Origin: CAZOEL01 sp964578835
GTDB lineage: Bacteria > Desulfobacterota > Syntrophobacteria > Syntrophobacterales > Syntrophobacteraceae
NCBI GenBank assembly: GCA_964578835.1
Contig: CAZOEL010000044.1
Coordinates: forward strand, 1 to 57,249
Reading direction: 5' to 3'
DNA length: 57,249 nt
Shown here: piece after piece, positions 1-9,131 of the stretch
How the letters are laid out: each line of letters starts with the position of its first letter
Numbering within the stretch: position 1 is the first letter of the stretch
Notes under the pieces: generated by a model
Told to the model about the DNA's origin: nothing
The model's database searches: none
Seen by the model: only the letters and a program-made list of their open reading frames with translations
Made by a program: the position numbers and the translations under genes

Positions 1-130
1 GGTATTTCGCCCTTTCAGGGCTTTCACGGGAAGCTTTCGGGAGCGAAGTGCAGGGTATAAGATCCCTACACATGGTCATTTCTGAATGAGAACAAATTTA
101 CCGTGACTGGACATCGGACATGAAGGCTGC

Positions 131-2194
131 TCAAGGATCGCGCAAGCATGGAGATGGCCCGTGAGGGGTCCGGAAAGAGCCATTTAGCAAGGCGTTAAGA
201 GATATCTTAATCATCTCAGGGACATGGTCATTCGTTACAAGCTCCTTCCATTCCTTGACCGGTCCGCCCGCTATCTCTTCAGCAACCGCCCTCGCCCAGA
301 GCTCGAATGCTTCCATACCTCCAATCTGGCCCCTTTCATGAGCGTCGCTCAGGGCAAGCGTCGATTCCAGAAAAGCCGCATAGCGCGGCTCCAGCAGGAT
401 CTCCTCCAGCATTCCCAGAGCGTGGTCAATTGTCGCTTCGCTCCCGCTTTCGAAACAGGGGCATCGACGCAGGAGATCAAGAGGGCTCACGCCTCTTTCC
501 TGCAGCCGTTGGAGCACATTGCGGGGCGCAACAATACCGTTTTGCCGGAAGACGGCTTCCTTGACTCCCTCATAGACCGCCTTCGCAATGAGCTCTCCCA
601 TCTTGCAATGCCCCCCCGTATTGTCGAGGGGCGCGCCACACCCTTCCACGACGATCGCCTCATCAGTTCCGGTGCCCGTCGCCTGCCGCCTGAGCGGACT
701 TCCATTGCTGCGAATGTCCATGTCCTGCAAGGCCGCGGTTTTGGCCTCGGTTAAACAGATAATAGCCCTGGCCCTGGCCCGCGGCGAGAGCTTTCTGTTG
801 GTCATAACGATGATGTTGATAGTGCCGGGCTCATAGAAAAGACCTTCATCCGAAGCCATGCGCGCCGCGTTGCCGCGAACGCCGGCCGTCACCAGCGCAT
901 AGGCCGTCATATCTTTGAATTCGGCCTTACGAACGGAGAGGTTATCGATATTAGCGCCGGTCATGAGAAAGCAGCTACTCTGGTTCGGTTTTCCCACGAC
1001 TTTGCAGATGCGGCGTCTGTCTCCTTCCAGGCCAAGGCTGTGACCCAAGCTCCAGCAGGGAGGCGGCAACCCGTGGTTGCCCACGCTCCTTATGCCGCTG
1101 CGCTCTCCATCGAGGGTAGAGGTTATCCGCGTGGGCTTCTTGAAGTCGACAACCAGGGTTTTATTGGGAAAATCGGAGAGCGTGGATTCCACAACCTGCG
1201 CGGACTGCACATAGGATAGAGGGACTTCGATGGGCTTCGATCCCGTGCGTTTTTCCTCCAGCACATGATTGGAAAGGAGGCTGAATGGTCCCGCATAGAT
1301 AGTCGAAGCCAGCCATGCAACGAAATCGCCGGTATAGAGGGAGGCCTGGCAGGTCAGCTCGCAAGGAAAATAGAAGATCCTTCCCTCACGCACCGCCTCC
1401 ACATCCTTCCAGCCGGGTTGGATAAGGAATTTGTCGGCTGTCTCTTTGTCGCCTCCACATCCGTAAATGACCTGCGGGTTGAAACGTCGCCACTCTTCCA
1501 GGGTTATATCGACCACTTCGCCCTTCTTGCCAAGCGCCGGCGGAATTCCTCCGGCTGAGCGAATAAAGCTGTTCTGAAAAGAATCGTCTCCCGGCGTCAT
1601 CACCTGATCCCGGCCCATGAGTCGAAGCACCCTCTTTCGTTGCTCCGGCGGTATTTTCTCCACTTTGCGAGACACGAGATCCAATTTCTCCCTCAGCTTC
1701 CTGACCAGGTCTTCAGCTTCTTCCGGCTTTTCAAAGATTTCTCCCAGCGTCTCGATGTTGTGGCAGATATCCTCGATGGAGCCGCTCCGCAATTCGATCA
1801 AATGACAGGAGCCTCCCGAAAGACGGCGGCGCGCCTCGCGGTGCAGAGACGAGAGGAAGACCACATCGGGCTCGGACTCTTCGATCTTCTTGATGGAGGG
1901 AGACAGGAACCCTCCGACAATGGGCTTGCCGGCCGTCTCGGGCGACTGGAAGTCGCACCACGTGAGGCCCTGGATTGAATCCCCCGCTCCCAGGGCGAAG
2001 ATGATCCGGCTTATTCCCGGAACCAGGGAGACCACCTTCTGCGGCCGTCCAGACAAGACAATGTGAGAGCCGTTGGAATCTGTGAACCCGATCGGGTAGG
2101 CGCCGCCGTCTTCTCCAGATGCAAGGATAAACGACAATGAGAGCAGGGCCGAAAGGACCCCCTTTAGCCAAGATGTTTTGCCGGAATCCAGCAC
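131..2194 (-). CDS. Exported BtuF-like / CbiZ fusion (cobamide binding plus adenosylcobinamide amidohydrolase)
   Basis: A 687-residue two-domain protein. Residues about 1-32 form a signal peptide, and about 35-320 match the class III solute-binding fold of BtuF/FhuD proteins. Residues about 345-545 match CbiZ, which cleaves the aminopropanol side chain of adenosylcobinamide to give cobyric acid; the recognisable pieces are MTGANIDNLSV near 410 and the ATGTGTDEAIV motif near 501. About 140 C-terminal residues are unassigned. I chose the GTG start because AGGGGAG lies 5 nt upstream and it begins directly at the signal peptide; an ATG at 2278 overlaps the btuD stop (ATGA) but has a poor leader. 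Last gene of the cobalamin operon. CbiZ is normally cytoplasmic, so an exported CbiZ domain is odd. Domain calls are from recognition, not a search. Confidence 0.85.
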   Translation of the reverse strand: MLDSGKTSWLKGVLSALLSLSFILASGEDGGAYPIGFTDSNGSHIVLSGRPQKVVSLVPGISRIIFALGAGDSIQGLTWCDFQSPETAGKPIVGGFLSPSIKKIEESEPDVVFLSSLHREARRRLSGGSCHLIELRSGSIEDICHNIETLGEIFEKPEEAEDLVRKLREKLDLVSRKVEKIPPEQRKRVLRLMGRDQVMTPGDDSFQNSFIRSAGGIPPALGKKGEVVDITLEEWRRFNPQVIYGCGGDKETADKFLIQPGWKDVEAVREGRIFYFPCELTCQASLYTGDFVAWLASTIYAGPFSLLSNHVLEEKRTGSKPIEVPLSYVQSAQVVESTLSDFPNKTLVVDFKKPTRITSTLDGERSGIRSVGNHGLPPPCWSLGHSLGLEGDRRRICKVVGKPNQSSCFLMTGANIDNLSVRKAEFKDMTAYALVTAGVRGNAARMASDEGLFYEPGTINIIVMTNRKLSPRARARAIICLTEAKTAALQDMDIRSNGSPLRRQATGTGTDEAIVVEGCGAPLDNTGGHCKMGELIAKAVYEGVKEAVFRQNGIVAPRNVLQRLQERGVSPLDLLRRCPCFESGSEATIDHALGMLEEILLEPRYAAFLESTLALSDAHERGQIGGMEAFELWARAVAEEIAGGPVKEWKELVTNDHVPEMIKISLNALLNGSFRTPHGPSPCLRDP

Positions 2195-2274
2195 TGTATC
2201 TCCCCTCTCTTTTTCTCTACCGCCGCCAACATAGCAGTATACAGCGCAATCTGCGCTTTTTCCGAGCATCCCGA

Positions 2275-3315
2275 TCATTCTCCTTCTCCCAACGCCTTCA
2301 GTAGCGACTCCAATGAGGGCAGCATTTCTCCGCGCCCGCCGACCGCATCGATTCGCCAGGCTGTAGTTTCATCGTCCTGCAAGACTTCGACATAATGGGT
2401 CGTCTGTCTCTCTTGATTTCCATCCGGTTCTTCGGCGACGATCCGATATCCGGCCCGCTCCAGCGCACGGTAGGTCCACATGCCCGGAACGCCATCTCCT
2501 CTCAGGATCACCGTTCCACGCGTTGCGCAGCTAAGGGTGAACGAACCGGAGCCAGCGTCGAAGAGCGCTCCCGTGCCCGCAAAGGTTTTCGCAAAGGCGC
2601 CGTTCAGCGCCAGATCCTCCGGGACGCCTTGAAGGAGCGGACCTCCCGCGGGGAGGAGCCAGAGACGGTCGGCACACCGCAAAGCGAGGTCCAGATCGTG
2701 AGTGGAGAGCAGAACGGCCCGCCTTCCCGTGCGGGCGAGGTCGCGCAGCAAGTTCATGAGCTCCACGCGTCGTGGAAGGTCGAGGAAGGCAGTCGCCTCA
2801 TCGAGGATCATGACTCTTGGATCCTGGGCCAGCGCCCGTGCTATCATAACCTTCTGCCGCTCTCCATCGCTCAGTTCGCACACCGGGCGATGAGCCAGCG
2901 TTTCGATCCTCACGTCCGTCATGGCGCGCCATACGGCGGCCTCGTCTTCTCTTCTCAGCCGCCCTCCCCAGTGAGTGTAAGGGTAGCGCCCCAGGGCCAC
3001 CAGCGTCGCCACGGGCATGAGACCGACAGCGGGGCGATCGGTGAGAACGAGACTCATGCGCCGCGCCAAGGCCCTGGCGGACAGTGACGAGAGGCGGTCC
3101 CCGTCAATCCATACTTCCCCGGCCAGTGGTTTTTGCATGCCGGTGAGGGTGCGGATGAGAGTCGATTTGCCGGCCCCGTTGGGTCCGAGCAGGCAGACGA
3201 ATTCGCCGCCATTCAGGCAAGCGTCGATTTCCTCGATCACTGCTCGCGGCGGGTGTCTCGGCCGGGTGTATCCGACCGCAAGATTTCGGGTCTCGATGAG
3301 CGGGACTGCCTTCAT
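2275..3315 (-). CDS. btuD: Cobalamin/corrinoid ABC transporter ATP-binding protein (BtuD type)
   Basis: ATPase of a type II ABC importer, 346 residues. It carries Walker A GPNGAGKST near residue 43, the signature LSDGERQK near 146 (LSDGE instead of LSGGE, common in the FecE/BtuD group), Walker B VMILDEAT near 167 and the H-loop STHDLD near 203. The last 90 or so residues extend beyond the usual ATPase domain and contain a small alpha/beta region I cannot assign. The ATG overlaps the permease stop by four bases (ATGA). An open frame continues about 970 bases further upstream, but that part is the shifted frame of the permease gene. Substrate is inferred from the two upstream B12 riboswitches and the CbiZ fusion downstream; an iron-siderophore role is the alternative. 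Confidence 0.9.
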   Translation of the reverse strand: MKAVPLIETRNLAVGYTRPRHPPRAVIEEIDACLNGGEFVCLLGPNGAGKSTLIRTLTGMQKPLAGEVWIDGDRLSSLSARALARRMSLVLTDRPAVGLMPVATLVALGRYPYTHWGGRLRREDEAAVWRAMTDVRIETLAHRPVCELSDGERQKVMIARALAQDPRVMILDEATAFLDLPRRVELMNLLRDLARTGRRAVLLSTHDLDLALRCADRLWLLPAGGPLLQGVPEDLALNGAFAKTFAGTGALFDAGSGSFTLSCATRGTVILRGDGVPGMWTYRALERAGYRIVAEEPDGNQERQTTHYVEVLQDDETTAWRIDAVGGRGEMLPSLESLLKALGEGE

Positions 3316-4400
3316 GCGCCAGCCTCCATAGCCTGCCCGCGTCGCAGGATCACACCGATGACCACCGGAGCTCCAATGAGCGATGTGACGGCGTTGAGGG
3401 GCAGCACGATCCGAGCGCCGGGCGCCTGGGCGAGGACATCGGAAAGAAGAGCAAGGGCCGCTCCCATCAGGATGACGGCGGGAACCAGGGCATGATGATC
3501 GGATGTTTTGAGAATCAGGCGGCATAGATGTGGCACTGCGATGCCCAAGAAACCTATTGGGCCGCAGTATGCCGTAACGGTCCCGGCCAGGAGCGATGCT
3601 CCCAGGATTATCCAGAATCGAGTGCGGCGAACGTTGACGCCCATACTCCGCGCATAGCCCTCGCCAAGCAGAAATGCGTTGAGAGGCTTTGCCAAAACCC
3701 GGGCCAGGACAAGCCCCGAGCAAACAGTCGGAGCAAACAGTGCAAGTTGCTTCCAGGTCACGCCGCCGAAGGAGCCAAAGGTCCAGGCCATGTAACTGTG
3801 CATTTGGCGCTCTAGGGAGAACTGCAGAAGAACGTTCACGAGCGCGCTGCTGATGTACCCGAACATAAGTCCCACGATGAGCAGAGTGAGGCTGTTTTCC
3901 ACTTTGCGCGCAATTGCCATCACCACGCTCAGAACCGTTACCGAACCCATAATGGCAGCCAGTACGAGGGAGGTGTTTCCAAAAAGCCCCGTCTTTTCCA
4001 TGACGAGCCGAAAGCCGAGCCCCCATGCCGCCAGGACCACGAGGGCCACACCCAGGCTCGCCCCCGAACTGATGCCAAGGACGAATGGATCGGCCAGGGG
4101 GTTTCGAAAGAGGGTCTGCATCTCCAGCCCCGCCATCCCCAGGGCTGCGCCCGCCAGCAGGGCCGTCACGGCGCGCGGCAGACGAAATACCAGCACGATT
4201 TCCCGCCAGCCATCGGGGATGCCCTCCTGACCAGTCAGAGCCGCCCAGACTCCTTGAGGCGAAATGGTGGCTGAACCCAGACAAAGCTCAAGGACGAAGG
4301 CCGCCACAGGAAGAGCCAGCAGAACGACCCATGTTGCCGACCCCGCCCGTCGGGTCGGGTCGGCAACCACTTGCATGGCAGTGGGCGAATCGAGCTTCAC
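3312..4400 (-). CDS. btuC: Cobalamin/corrinoid ABC transporter permease (FecCD/BtuC family)
   Basis: Polytopic inner-membrane permease of the FecCD/BtuC family, 362 residues with roughly nine to ten hydrophobic segments. The family stretch QTLFRNPLADP is followed by a glycine-rich LGISSGASLG segment. The GTG start overlaps the stop of the preceding solute-binding gene as GTGA, and its own stop overlaps the btuD start as ATGA, so the three genes are probably translationally coupled. It would form the channel through which corrinoid delivered by the periplasmic binding protein crosses the inner membrane, powered by BtuD. A longer frame reaching 4529 is open but lies inside the upstream gene. 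Confidence 0.9.
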   Translation of the reverse strand: MKLDSPTAMQVVADPTRRAGSATWVVLLALPVAAFVLELCLGSATISPQGVWAALTGQEGIPDGWREIVLVFRLPRAVTALLAGAALGMAGLEMQTLFRNPLADPFVLGISSGASLGVALVVLAAWGLGFRLVMEKTGLFGNTSLVLAAIMGSVTVLSVVMAIARKVENSLTLLIVGLMFGYISSALVNVLLQFSLERQMHSYMAWTFGSFGGVTWKQLALFAPTVCSGLVLARVLAKPLNAFLLGEGYARSMGVNVRRTRFWIILGASLLAGTVTAYCGPIGFLGIAVPHLCRLILKTSDHHALVPAVILMGAALALLSDVLAQAPGARIVLPLNAVTSLIGAPVVIGVILRRGQAMEAGA

Positions 4401-5638
4401 TGCTTTTCCTCCATGAGAGCCGGCAGTTGCCGGTACCATATTCTCCGGTGCTCCGGAATGAGCTCGGGGTGAAAAATGCTGATGAGATCGGCCAGCACGA
4501 GGTCGGGACGTGCGATGCCCGTTGCCCAATAATCGTTGCCGCCTTGCGGATTGACCCTGGCGTCGTTGTTGAAAACCTTTCCCGCCCTGAAGGAGGCGAA
4601 TAGCCCATAGCGATCATCGACTCCCCGCAGCTCCGCGAGAGAGCGACACATCCCCGTATCAATCCAGAATTCCGCCTCTCTCGCCCGCTCCACAACGGTT
4701 TCGATGGCAAGAGGAATGTTTCCCGGCGTGTTGTCGTCCCGCCAGAGGTAGTGCGCTCCGGCATCCTCGAGAAACCGAGCGTTGTAGCTTTCGCCGCCGG
4801 GCATGTGCCAAGTCCCGCGCCAGGCCGCATTGCAGAATACCGTGGGACGGCGGGAAACGGTTCTAGCTTTGGAGGCCAGGGCCTCATAGTTGAGAGCGAT
4901 CTCGTCGAAGACTCGTTCCGCTTCGGCTTCCTTGTTGAAAAACGCCGCGATGAACTTGATCCATTCAGTGCGTCCGAGCGGCGTCGCTTCCATGTGAGAA
5001 GCGTTCATAAGGGACTTGAAGCCGGCCTCCACGAGCTTGGGAGCCTGGTCGAATTCGGGCAGGCCTGTGCCGTAAACCATGACGGCGTCAGGCTTAAGGA
5101 GGGTGAGACGCTCCATGTTGATTTGCTGGTTCATGCCCGGCCCACCATCTCCAATCTCCGTGATATGTCCCTTACGGATCAGGGAGACCACTTCAGGCGT
5201 GCTGATCCATGCGCAACCGGCAAGGCCCACCAGGGTTTCCTCAATATGCAGCATGGAAAAATGGGAAGTCCATGTGGCGGAAGAAAGCGCCATGCGCTCC
5301 AGCGGGACCGGAATCACGACGGCGCCAGGCTGCAAATCGACAGTGGGAGAGGCTCCGCGAGGAGCAAGAATATACACGAAGGACTCCCTGGAGTTGCGCC
5401 AGGGGGTGCGCACCTCAACCCGCTTGTAGGTCCCCCGGTATTCGATGGTAAAACATCGGGCAAAGCGAAGCCTGGCTTTGTGGGGAAAGAGATCGACCGA
5501 TTCCGCGCCAGGAGTGGATTGCCTAGTCGTGACGGAACTGCCCAAAGCGATCGAATGCATGCCCATACAAAGCAGCCACGCCGCCGCAAACCGTATCAAT
5601 CCCCATCGCTTCCTCAAAGTGGCTTCATTTCGTTCCAA
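4397..5638 (-). CDS. Periplasmic solute-binding protein of the cobalamin ABC transporter (BtuF/FecB-like)
   Basis: A 413-residue exported protein. After a basic N-terminus, AAAWLLCMGMHSIALGSS forms a signal peptide; the rest resembles the periplasmic-binding domain of iron/B12 transporters, with two alpha/beta lobes and phrases such as LKPDAVMVYGT and DLVLADLISIFHPEL. I prefer the TTG at 5638 because GGAAGGGGAG lies about 8 nt upstream; a GTG at 5674 adds 12 residues but has no ribosome-binding site. It lies directly upstream of the permease with a GTGA overlap. It is distinct from the BtuF-like domain at 131-2194, so this operon encodes two different binding proteins. The ligand is inferred from context; the sequence alone would also fit an iron-chelate binder. 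Confidence 0.83.
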   Translation of the reverse strand: MERNEATLRKRWGLIRFAAAWLLCMGMHSIALGSSVTTRQSTPGAESVDLFPHKARLRFARCFTIEYRGTYKRVEVRTPWRNSRESFVYILAPRGASPTVDLQPGAVVIPVPLERMALSSATWTSHFSMLHIEETLVGLAGCAWISTPEVVSLIRKGHITEIGDGGPGMNQQINMERLTLLKPDAVMVYGTGLPEFDQAPKLVEAGFKSLMNASHMEATPLGRTEWIKFIAAFFNKEAEAERVFDEIALNYEALASKARTVSRRPTVFCNAAWRGTWHMPGGESYNARFLEDAGAHYLWRDDNTPGNIPLAIETVVERAREAEFWIDTGMCRSLAELRGVDDRYGLFASFRAGKVFNNDARVNPQGGNDYWATGIARPDLVLADLISIFHPELIPEHRRIWYRQLPALMEEKQ

Positions 5639-5767
5639 GCGAAATTCTCCCCTTCCTTTTCGTTGAGTCGCCACATCAAATAACCGCTAAGACCACCCCC
5701 ATTCACCCATTCACACATCAAATCGACGCCGCCAAAAGACAAACTGGAGCATTCGTTTGATCGCGCC

Positions 5768-6988
5768 TCAGGGCGACACAAATACCACCTTGATCGGATT
5801 GAGGTTGGTTTTCAACTCCTCCTCCACTTCATTGGTTCCAGTATTGAGGATCAGTATTTTGGCGTTGGTTGCGTCGCACATCCACAGCATGTTGCTCCTG
5901 TCCGGAGTTCCCGCCCGCGTTTCCAATCCGGCGATGTTGATATGGCTCAAGCCCTGGCCAACCTCTCCCAGAACCTCCCCCGTGGTGGGATTGAAGCGAT
6001 ACAATGTATTGTCGCCCCAGCCATCGTATCCAACGAAATAGCCGTTTTCCGGTGAGACTATGGCCATGCCCGAGATGACGCCGTAGGGGTGACTTTCCTG
6101 CGTCCCATCATCGAGGACCATTTTCGTCGCATATGTCTGGGGATCGATCGCTGCAATTCCACCGGCATACTCATACTGGGGATCGCCATATCCCGGCCAG
6201 AAGCCGATGCCCTGAACATAGATCGTGTTGTTTGCCTCCAGAAAACCGATGCAGTAGGGATTTCGCACTGGCAGTGGAATTCCTTTGAGGCCACCGGCGC
6301 CCATTCCCGTGTCGATCTCCTCGTCGGTCTCCACATCGAAGACCGCGAGATAGGGGGTATTGGAAGGAGCCCAGCCGTTGTCGGCATCCACCCGCTGCAT
6401 GACAACAAAGAGCTTGCCGCCTGCGACGACGCCACAGTGCATCTCCGGAAGGCCGTCGGAATCAGCATAGACGCTCAAATCGAGCTCTCCCTGCTTGAAC
6501 TTGATGGAATTCTTCTTCTTCTGATTCTTGCCAGCGTTGGGATTGACTATCCAGGCTTTGGTAGAGCCGGAGCGCAACACATAGGCCTTTTCATCCGAGG
6601 CGAAAACCATATCGTGAGGATTGCTCGACTCCACATCCCCGGCGCCCATGGTTGAGAACTGCCAGACAGGGCGGCCGGGTTTCTTGTAATTGAATTTTGC
6701 GATGTTGTCTGAATTATAGCGCTCTATCCGATAGAAATGCTCTCCATGGGCCACCACGGTGATGTCCGAAATCGTCGGAGCCAGGTTGTTCTTGATGCGG
6801 CGCTGCATAACGCCTTTCTTCTTCACCTGATCGACCGTGGCGACGGAATGGGCTCCGCTCGAATAATCGGCTGCCGCTGTTGCAATGACCGCTTCATACT
6901 TGACGGCGCCCGCCGGACGAACCGAGGGACCGTTCAGCCACGCCACCGCTACCGCCAACATAATCCAAAACACATTTCTTCTCTGCAT
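5768..6988 (-). CDS. Secreted beta-propeller protein of the cobalamin operon (possible BtuG analogue)
   Basis: A 406-residue protein with an N-terminal signal peptide (hydrophobic FWIMLAVAVAWLNG) and no lipobox cysteine. The mature part has repeated beta-rich segments such as NPHDMVFASDEKAYVLRSG, PYCIGFLEANNTIYVQG and PENGYFVGYDG, the pattern of a YncE/surface-layer type seven-bladed propeller. Start chosen at the ATG preceded by AAAGGAG with 7 nt spacing. It lies between the TonB-dependent receptor and the first binding protein, under the same riboswitches. In Bacteroides the propeller BtuG sits on BtuB and captures B12 with very high affinity; a similar role here is inference from fold and context, and the missing lipid anchor is a difference. 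A non-specific YncE-like protein is the alternative. Confidence 0.75.
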   Translation of the reverse strand: MQRRNVFWIMLAVAVAWLNGPSVRPAGAVKYEAVIATAAADYSSGAHSVATVDQVKKKGVMQRRIKNNLAPTISDITVVAHGEHFYRIERYNSDNIAKFNYKKPGRPVWQFSTMGAGDVESSNPHDMVFASDEKAYVLRSGSTKAWIVNPNAGKNQKKKNSIKFKQGELDLSVYADSDGLPEMHCGVVAGGKLFVVMQRVDADNGWAPSNTPYLAVFDVETDEEIDTGMGAGGLKGIPLPVRNPYCIGFLEANNTIYVQGIGFWPGYGDPQYEYAGGIAAIDPQTYATKMVLDDGTQESHPYGVISGMAIVSPENGYFVGYDGWGDNTLYRFNPTTGEVLGEVGQGLSHINIAGLETRAGTPDRSNMLWMCDATNAKILILNTGTNEVEEELKTNLNPIKVVFVSP

Positions 6989-7082
6989 CTTCACGCTCCT
7001 TTGAGTTCTGAAGTTTTTGACATTGAGCGCCAAACGCGCCGGCTGCAAGCCGGAACGGCCGACGGCTCTCTTTGAGCATCCA

Positions 7083-9131
7083 CTAAAAGTTGTACTGAAC
7101 CGTCAAAAAGCCTGATCTTCCAGGCGTCGGATAGCCGTTGAAATCCTCGAACTGCTTATCGCGAATATTCTTTGCTTCAGCTGTGACGATAAACGCCCGG
7201 TAGACAAGGGACAGCCCCAGGTTGATCACCTCTTTGTCTTCTGCCGGCAGGAGGTTGGCCGTGTCATAGAACAGGCCTTTTTCCTTGAGATACTCCACAT
7301 ACAGCTTTGCTTGTCCGTAAAACGCCTCGAACCTTCCAAAGTAGGATTCCTGGAATCGTCCTGGCAGTATCATGCCGTCAAAGGCTCGGATCTCATTTTC
7401 CTGGACGGGGTCTTGCCACGTCGCGTTGCCGATCAATCGCAGATATTTGCGAAGGTCGAATTTGAAGGACGCCTCGACTCCCTGGATGTTCGAACTGGAG
7501 ATATTCACGGACCTGCCGACGCCTCGGGCGTCATAGACACGCGTGATCAGATCCTCAACGGTGTTATGAAAGCAGGCGGCGCTGAAAGCGATATCTGTGA
7601 GCCATTCATTGGGACCTGTCCAGTTGGCTTCAAAACCGACATCGAAGTTGGTTCCATTTTCCGGTCTCAAATCAGCATTACCGGTAAAAAAACCTCTATC
7701 GCCGAAGAGCTCGAAAAACGAAGGCTCGCGTACGTACTGCCCGATGTTCGTCTTCAGGATCAGCCCTTCGATGAGCCGGTATCTGGCGCCAAATTGAGGA
7801 TTCCAGGAGTCAAGACTTTCCGCGCCGCCTTCATTGATCCGCCCCCACTTGTCGACCGCGCTTCTGCGCTCGTCATGGATGCTCGCATAACGCAGGGCGG
7901 GAGTGACGATCAGCCTTTCGTCAAAGAGGTAGACGCTGTCCTGCAGGCCGATGGAAATCGAAGCTCTCAAGCTCTCATTGATGTGATTGTCGGAGTCGAG
8001 CAGGTCTTCAGGAGCATATTTCTCCCTTTGGACATCCAATACCAGGCTCAAGCTATTCCATGGCGCATGCCAATCCACAACGCCATGTCCCCCGAGGCGA
8101 TCGGTCGTATACCGGTTGAACTGCTCGCCGAGGCCGACCTGCCCCCTCGAATCGTCATATTCCTCGACCTTGCGCATGTAATCGAGAAAGATGCTCGTGT
8201 TGATGCGGTAAGGGCCAAGATCGTTGGCCGTGAGCTTCAGGGTTGCGATGTTCCTGTCCGTATCGAAGCTCGTTCTGGCCAGTTCGCTGTTACTCCAGGC
8301 GGGCAGTCCCTGTTTCTTGGAAAACCACTGGTCCATAAAGTCGAGCCTGACGCTTTCCGTCAGGTCATAGCCTGCTTTCGCCAGGATGTTGTTCTCATGG
8401 AATTGTGCGTTACGCCTTCTTTCGACCCGGTCATCAAACTGGTTCCAATCGGTTCCATTGTCGCTGAAGAATTCGAAATCGTTGTCGCTCGCCAGGTAAT
8501 CAGCCGAGACGAGGTAATCCCATCTACCTGGCTTGTGGTTGACATATCCCGAGATCTTCTTCGTTTCAAAGGAGCCATAGCTTGCGCTCAGATTGCCGTG
8601 GACGCCTTCCCGAGAGCGCAACGTCCGAATGTTGACCGTCCCGCCAATGGAAGATTTGCCGAAGGAGGCAGGGGTAGTCCCCCTGTAAATCTCGATGGAT
8701 TCGATGTCGGAAAGCGAAATCGAGCTCAAATCGACGCCTCCGCCCGATGCGTCGTTTAAGAGAATGCCGTCGAGGAACACGAGTACCTGGTCACTTGTAG
8801 AGCCCCTGAGAGACACTGTGGAAAAACTGCCCAACCCACCGACTTGCCGTACCTGGACACCTGCCTCTTTCTCTATGACCTGGGCGAGGCCCTCGACTTT
8901 CCCATCGAACTCTTCCCTGGTGATCATGGAATAGAAAGAAGGCGTCGCCTCAAGGTTAACATCGCCGGTCTCATGCCTTCTTTCGGGCCTTTGAGCCGTT
9001 ACGACGATGGCGTCCAATTCAATCGGCTCCTCGTCTGCTTCGGCTGACGAGGGAAGCGGGAAGACAGCCAGAAAGAGCATCGCCGATACAAGGAGTAAAA
9101 CCAGGTAGACTGGCGATGGGCGACTATTCAT
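7083..9131 (-). CDS. btuB: TonB-dependent outer-membrane receptor, probable cobalamin receptor (BtuB-like)
   Basis: A 682-residue outer-membrane transporter. A signal peptide (about 1-31) is followed by a TonB box ELDAIVVTA near residue 38, a plug domain (EAGVQVRQVGGLGSFSTVSL, then EIYRGTTPASFGKSSIGG) and a beta-barrel of alternating aromatic and polar strands ending in the terminal phenylalanine expected for outer-membrane insertion. The start ATG overlaps the stop of a 70-codon upstream ORF (ATGA), so expression may depend on translational coupling. Two cobalamin riboswitches on the same strand upstream make a corrinoid the most likely substrate. No TonB, ExbB or ExbD gene is in the window. 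Confidence 0.88.
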   Translation of the reverse strand: MNSRPSPVYLVLLLVSAMLFLAVFPLPSSAEADEEPIELDAIVVTAQRPERRHETGDVNLEATPSFYSMITREEFDGKVEGLAQVIEKEAGVQVRQVGGLGSFSTVSLRGSTSDQVLVFLDGILLNDASGGGVDLSSISLSDIESIEIYRGTTPASFGKSSIGGTVNIRTLRSREGVHGNLSASYGSFETKKISGYVNHKPGRWDYLVSADYLASDNDFEFFSDNGTDWNQFDDRVERRRNAQFHENNILAKAGYDLTESVRLDFMDQWFSKKQGLPAWSNSELARTSFDTDRNIATLKLTANDLGPYRINTSIFLDYMRKVEEYDDSRGQVGLGEQFNRYTTDRLGGHGVVDWHAPWNSLSLVLDVQREKYAPEDLLDSDNHINESLRASISIGLQDSVYLFDERLIVTPALRYASIHDERRSAVDKWGRINEGGAESLDSWNPQFGARYRLIEGLILKTNIGQYVREPSFFELFGDRGFFTGNADLRPENGTNFDVGFEANWTGPNEWLTDIAFSAACFHNTVEDLITRVYDARGVGRSVNISSSNIQGVEASFKFDLRKYLRLIGNATWQDPVQENEIRAFDGMILPGRFQESYFGRFEAFYGQAKLYVEYLKEKGLFYDTANLLPAEDKEVINLGLSLVYRAFIVTAEAKNIRDKQFEDFNGYPTPGRSGFLTVQYNF

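Noticed and set aside
7..22. GCCCT-TTC-AGGGC hairpin at the left edge
   Set aside because: Five base pairs, no T-run on the minus strand; insufficient for a terminator of the cobalamin operon.
2395..3087. A 230-codon plus-strand frame opposite the ATPase gene
   Set aside because: The minus-strand ATPase has all Walker and signature motifs; the opposite frame has none.
3316..4284. A 323-residue N-terminal extension of the BtuD frame
   Set aside because: It is low-complexity Arg/Gly/Pro translation of the permease gene in a shifted frame; the ATPase begins at the ATG that overlaps the permease stop.
7311..8759. A 482-codon open frame on the plus strand
   Set aside because: It runs antisense through the TonB-dependent receptor, has no clear ribosome-binding site or recognisable domain, and reflects codon bias of the real gene.
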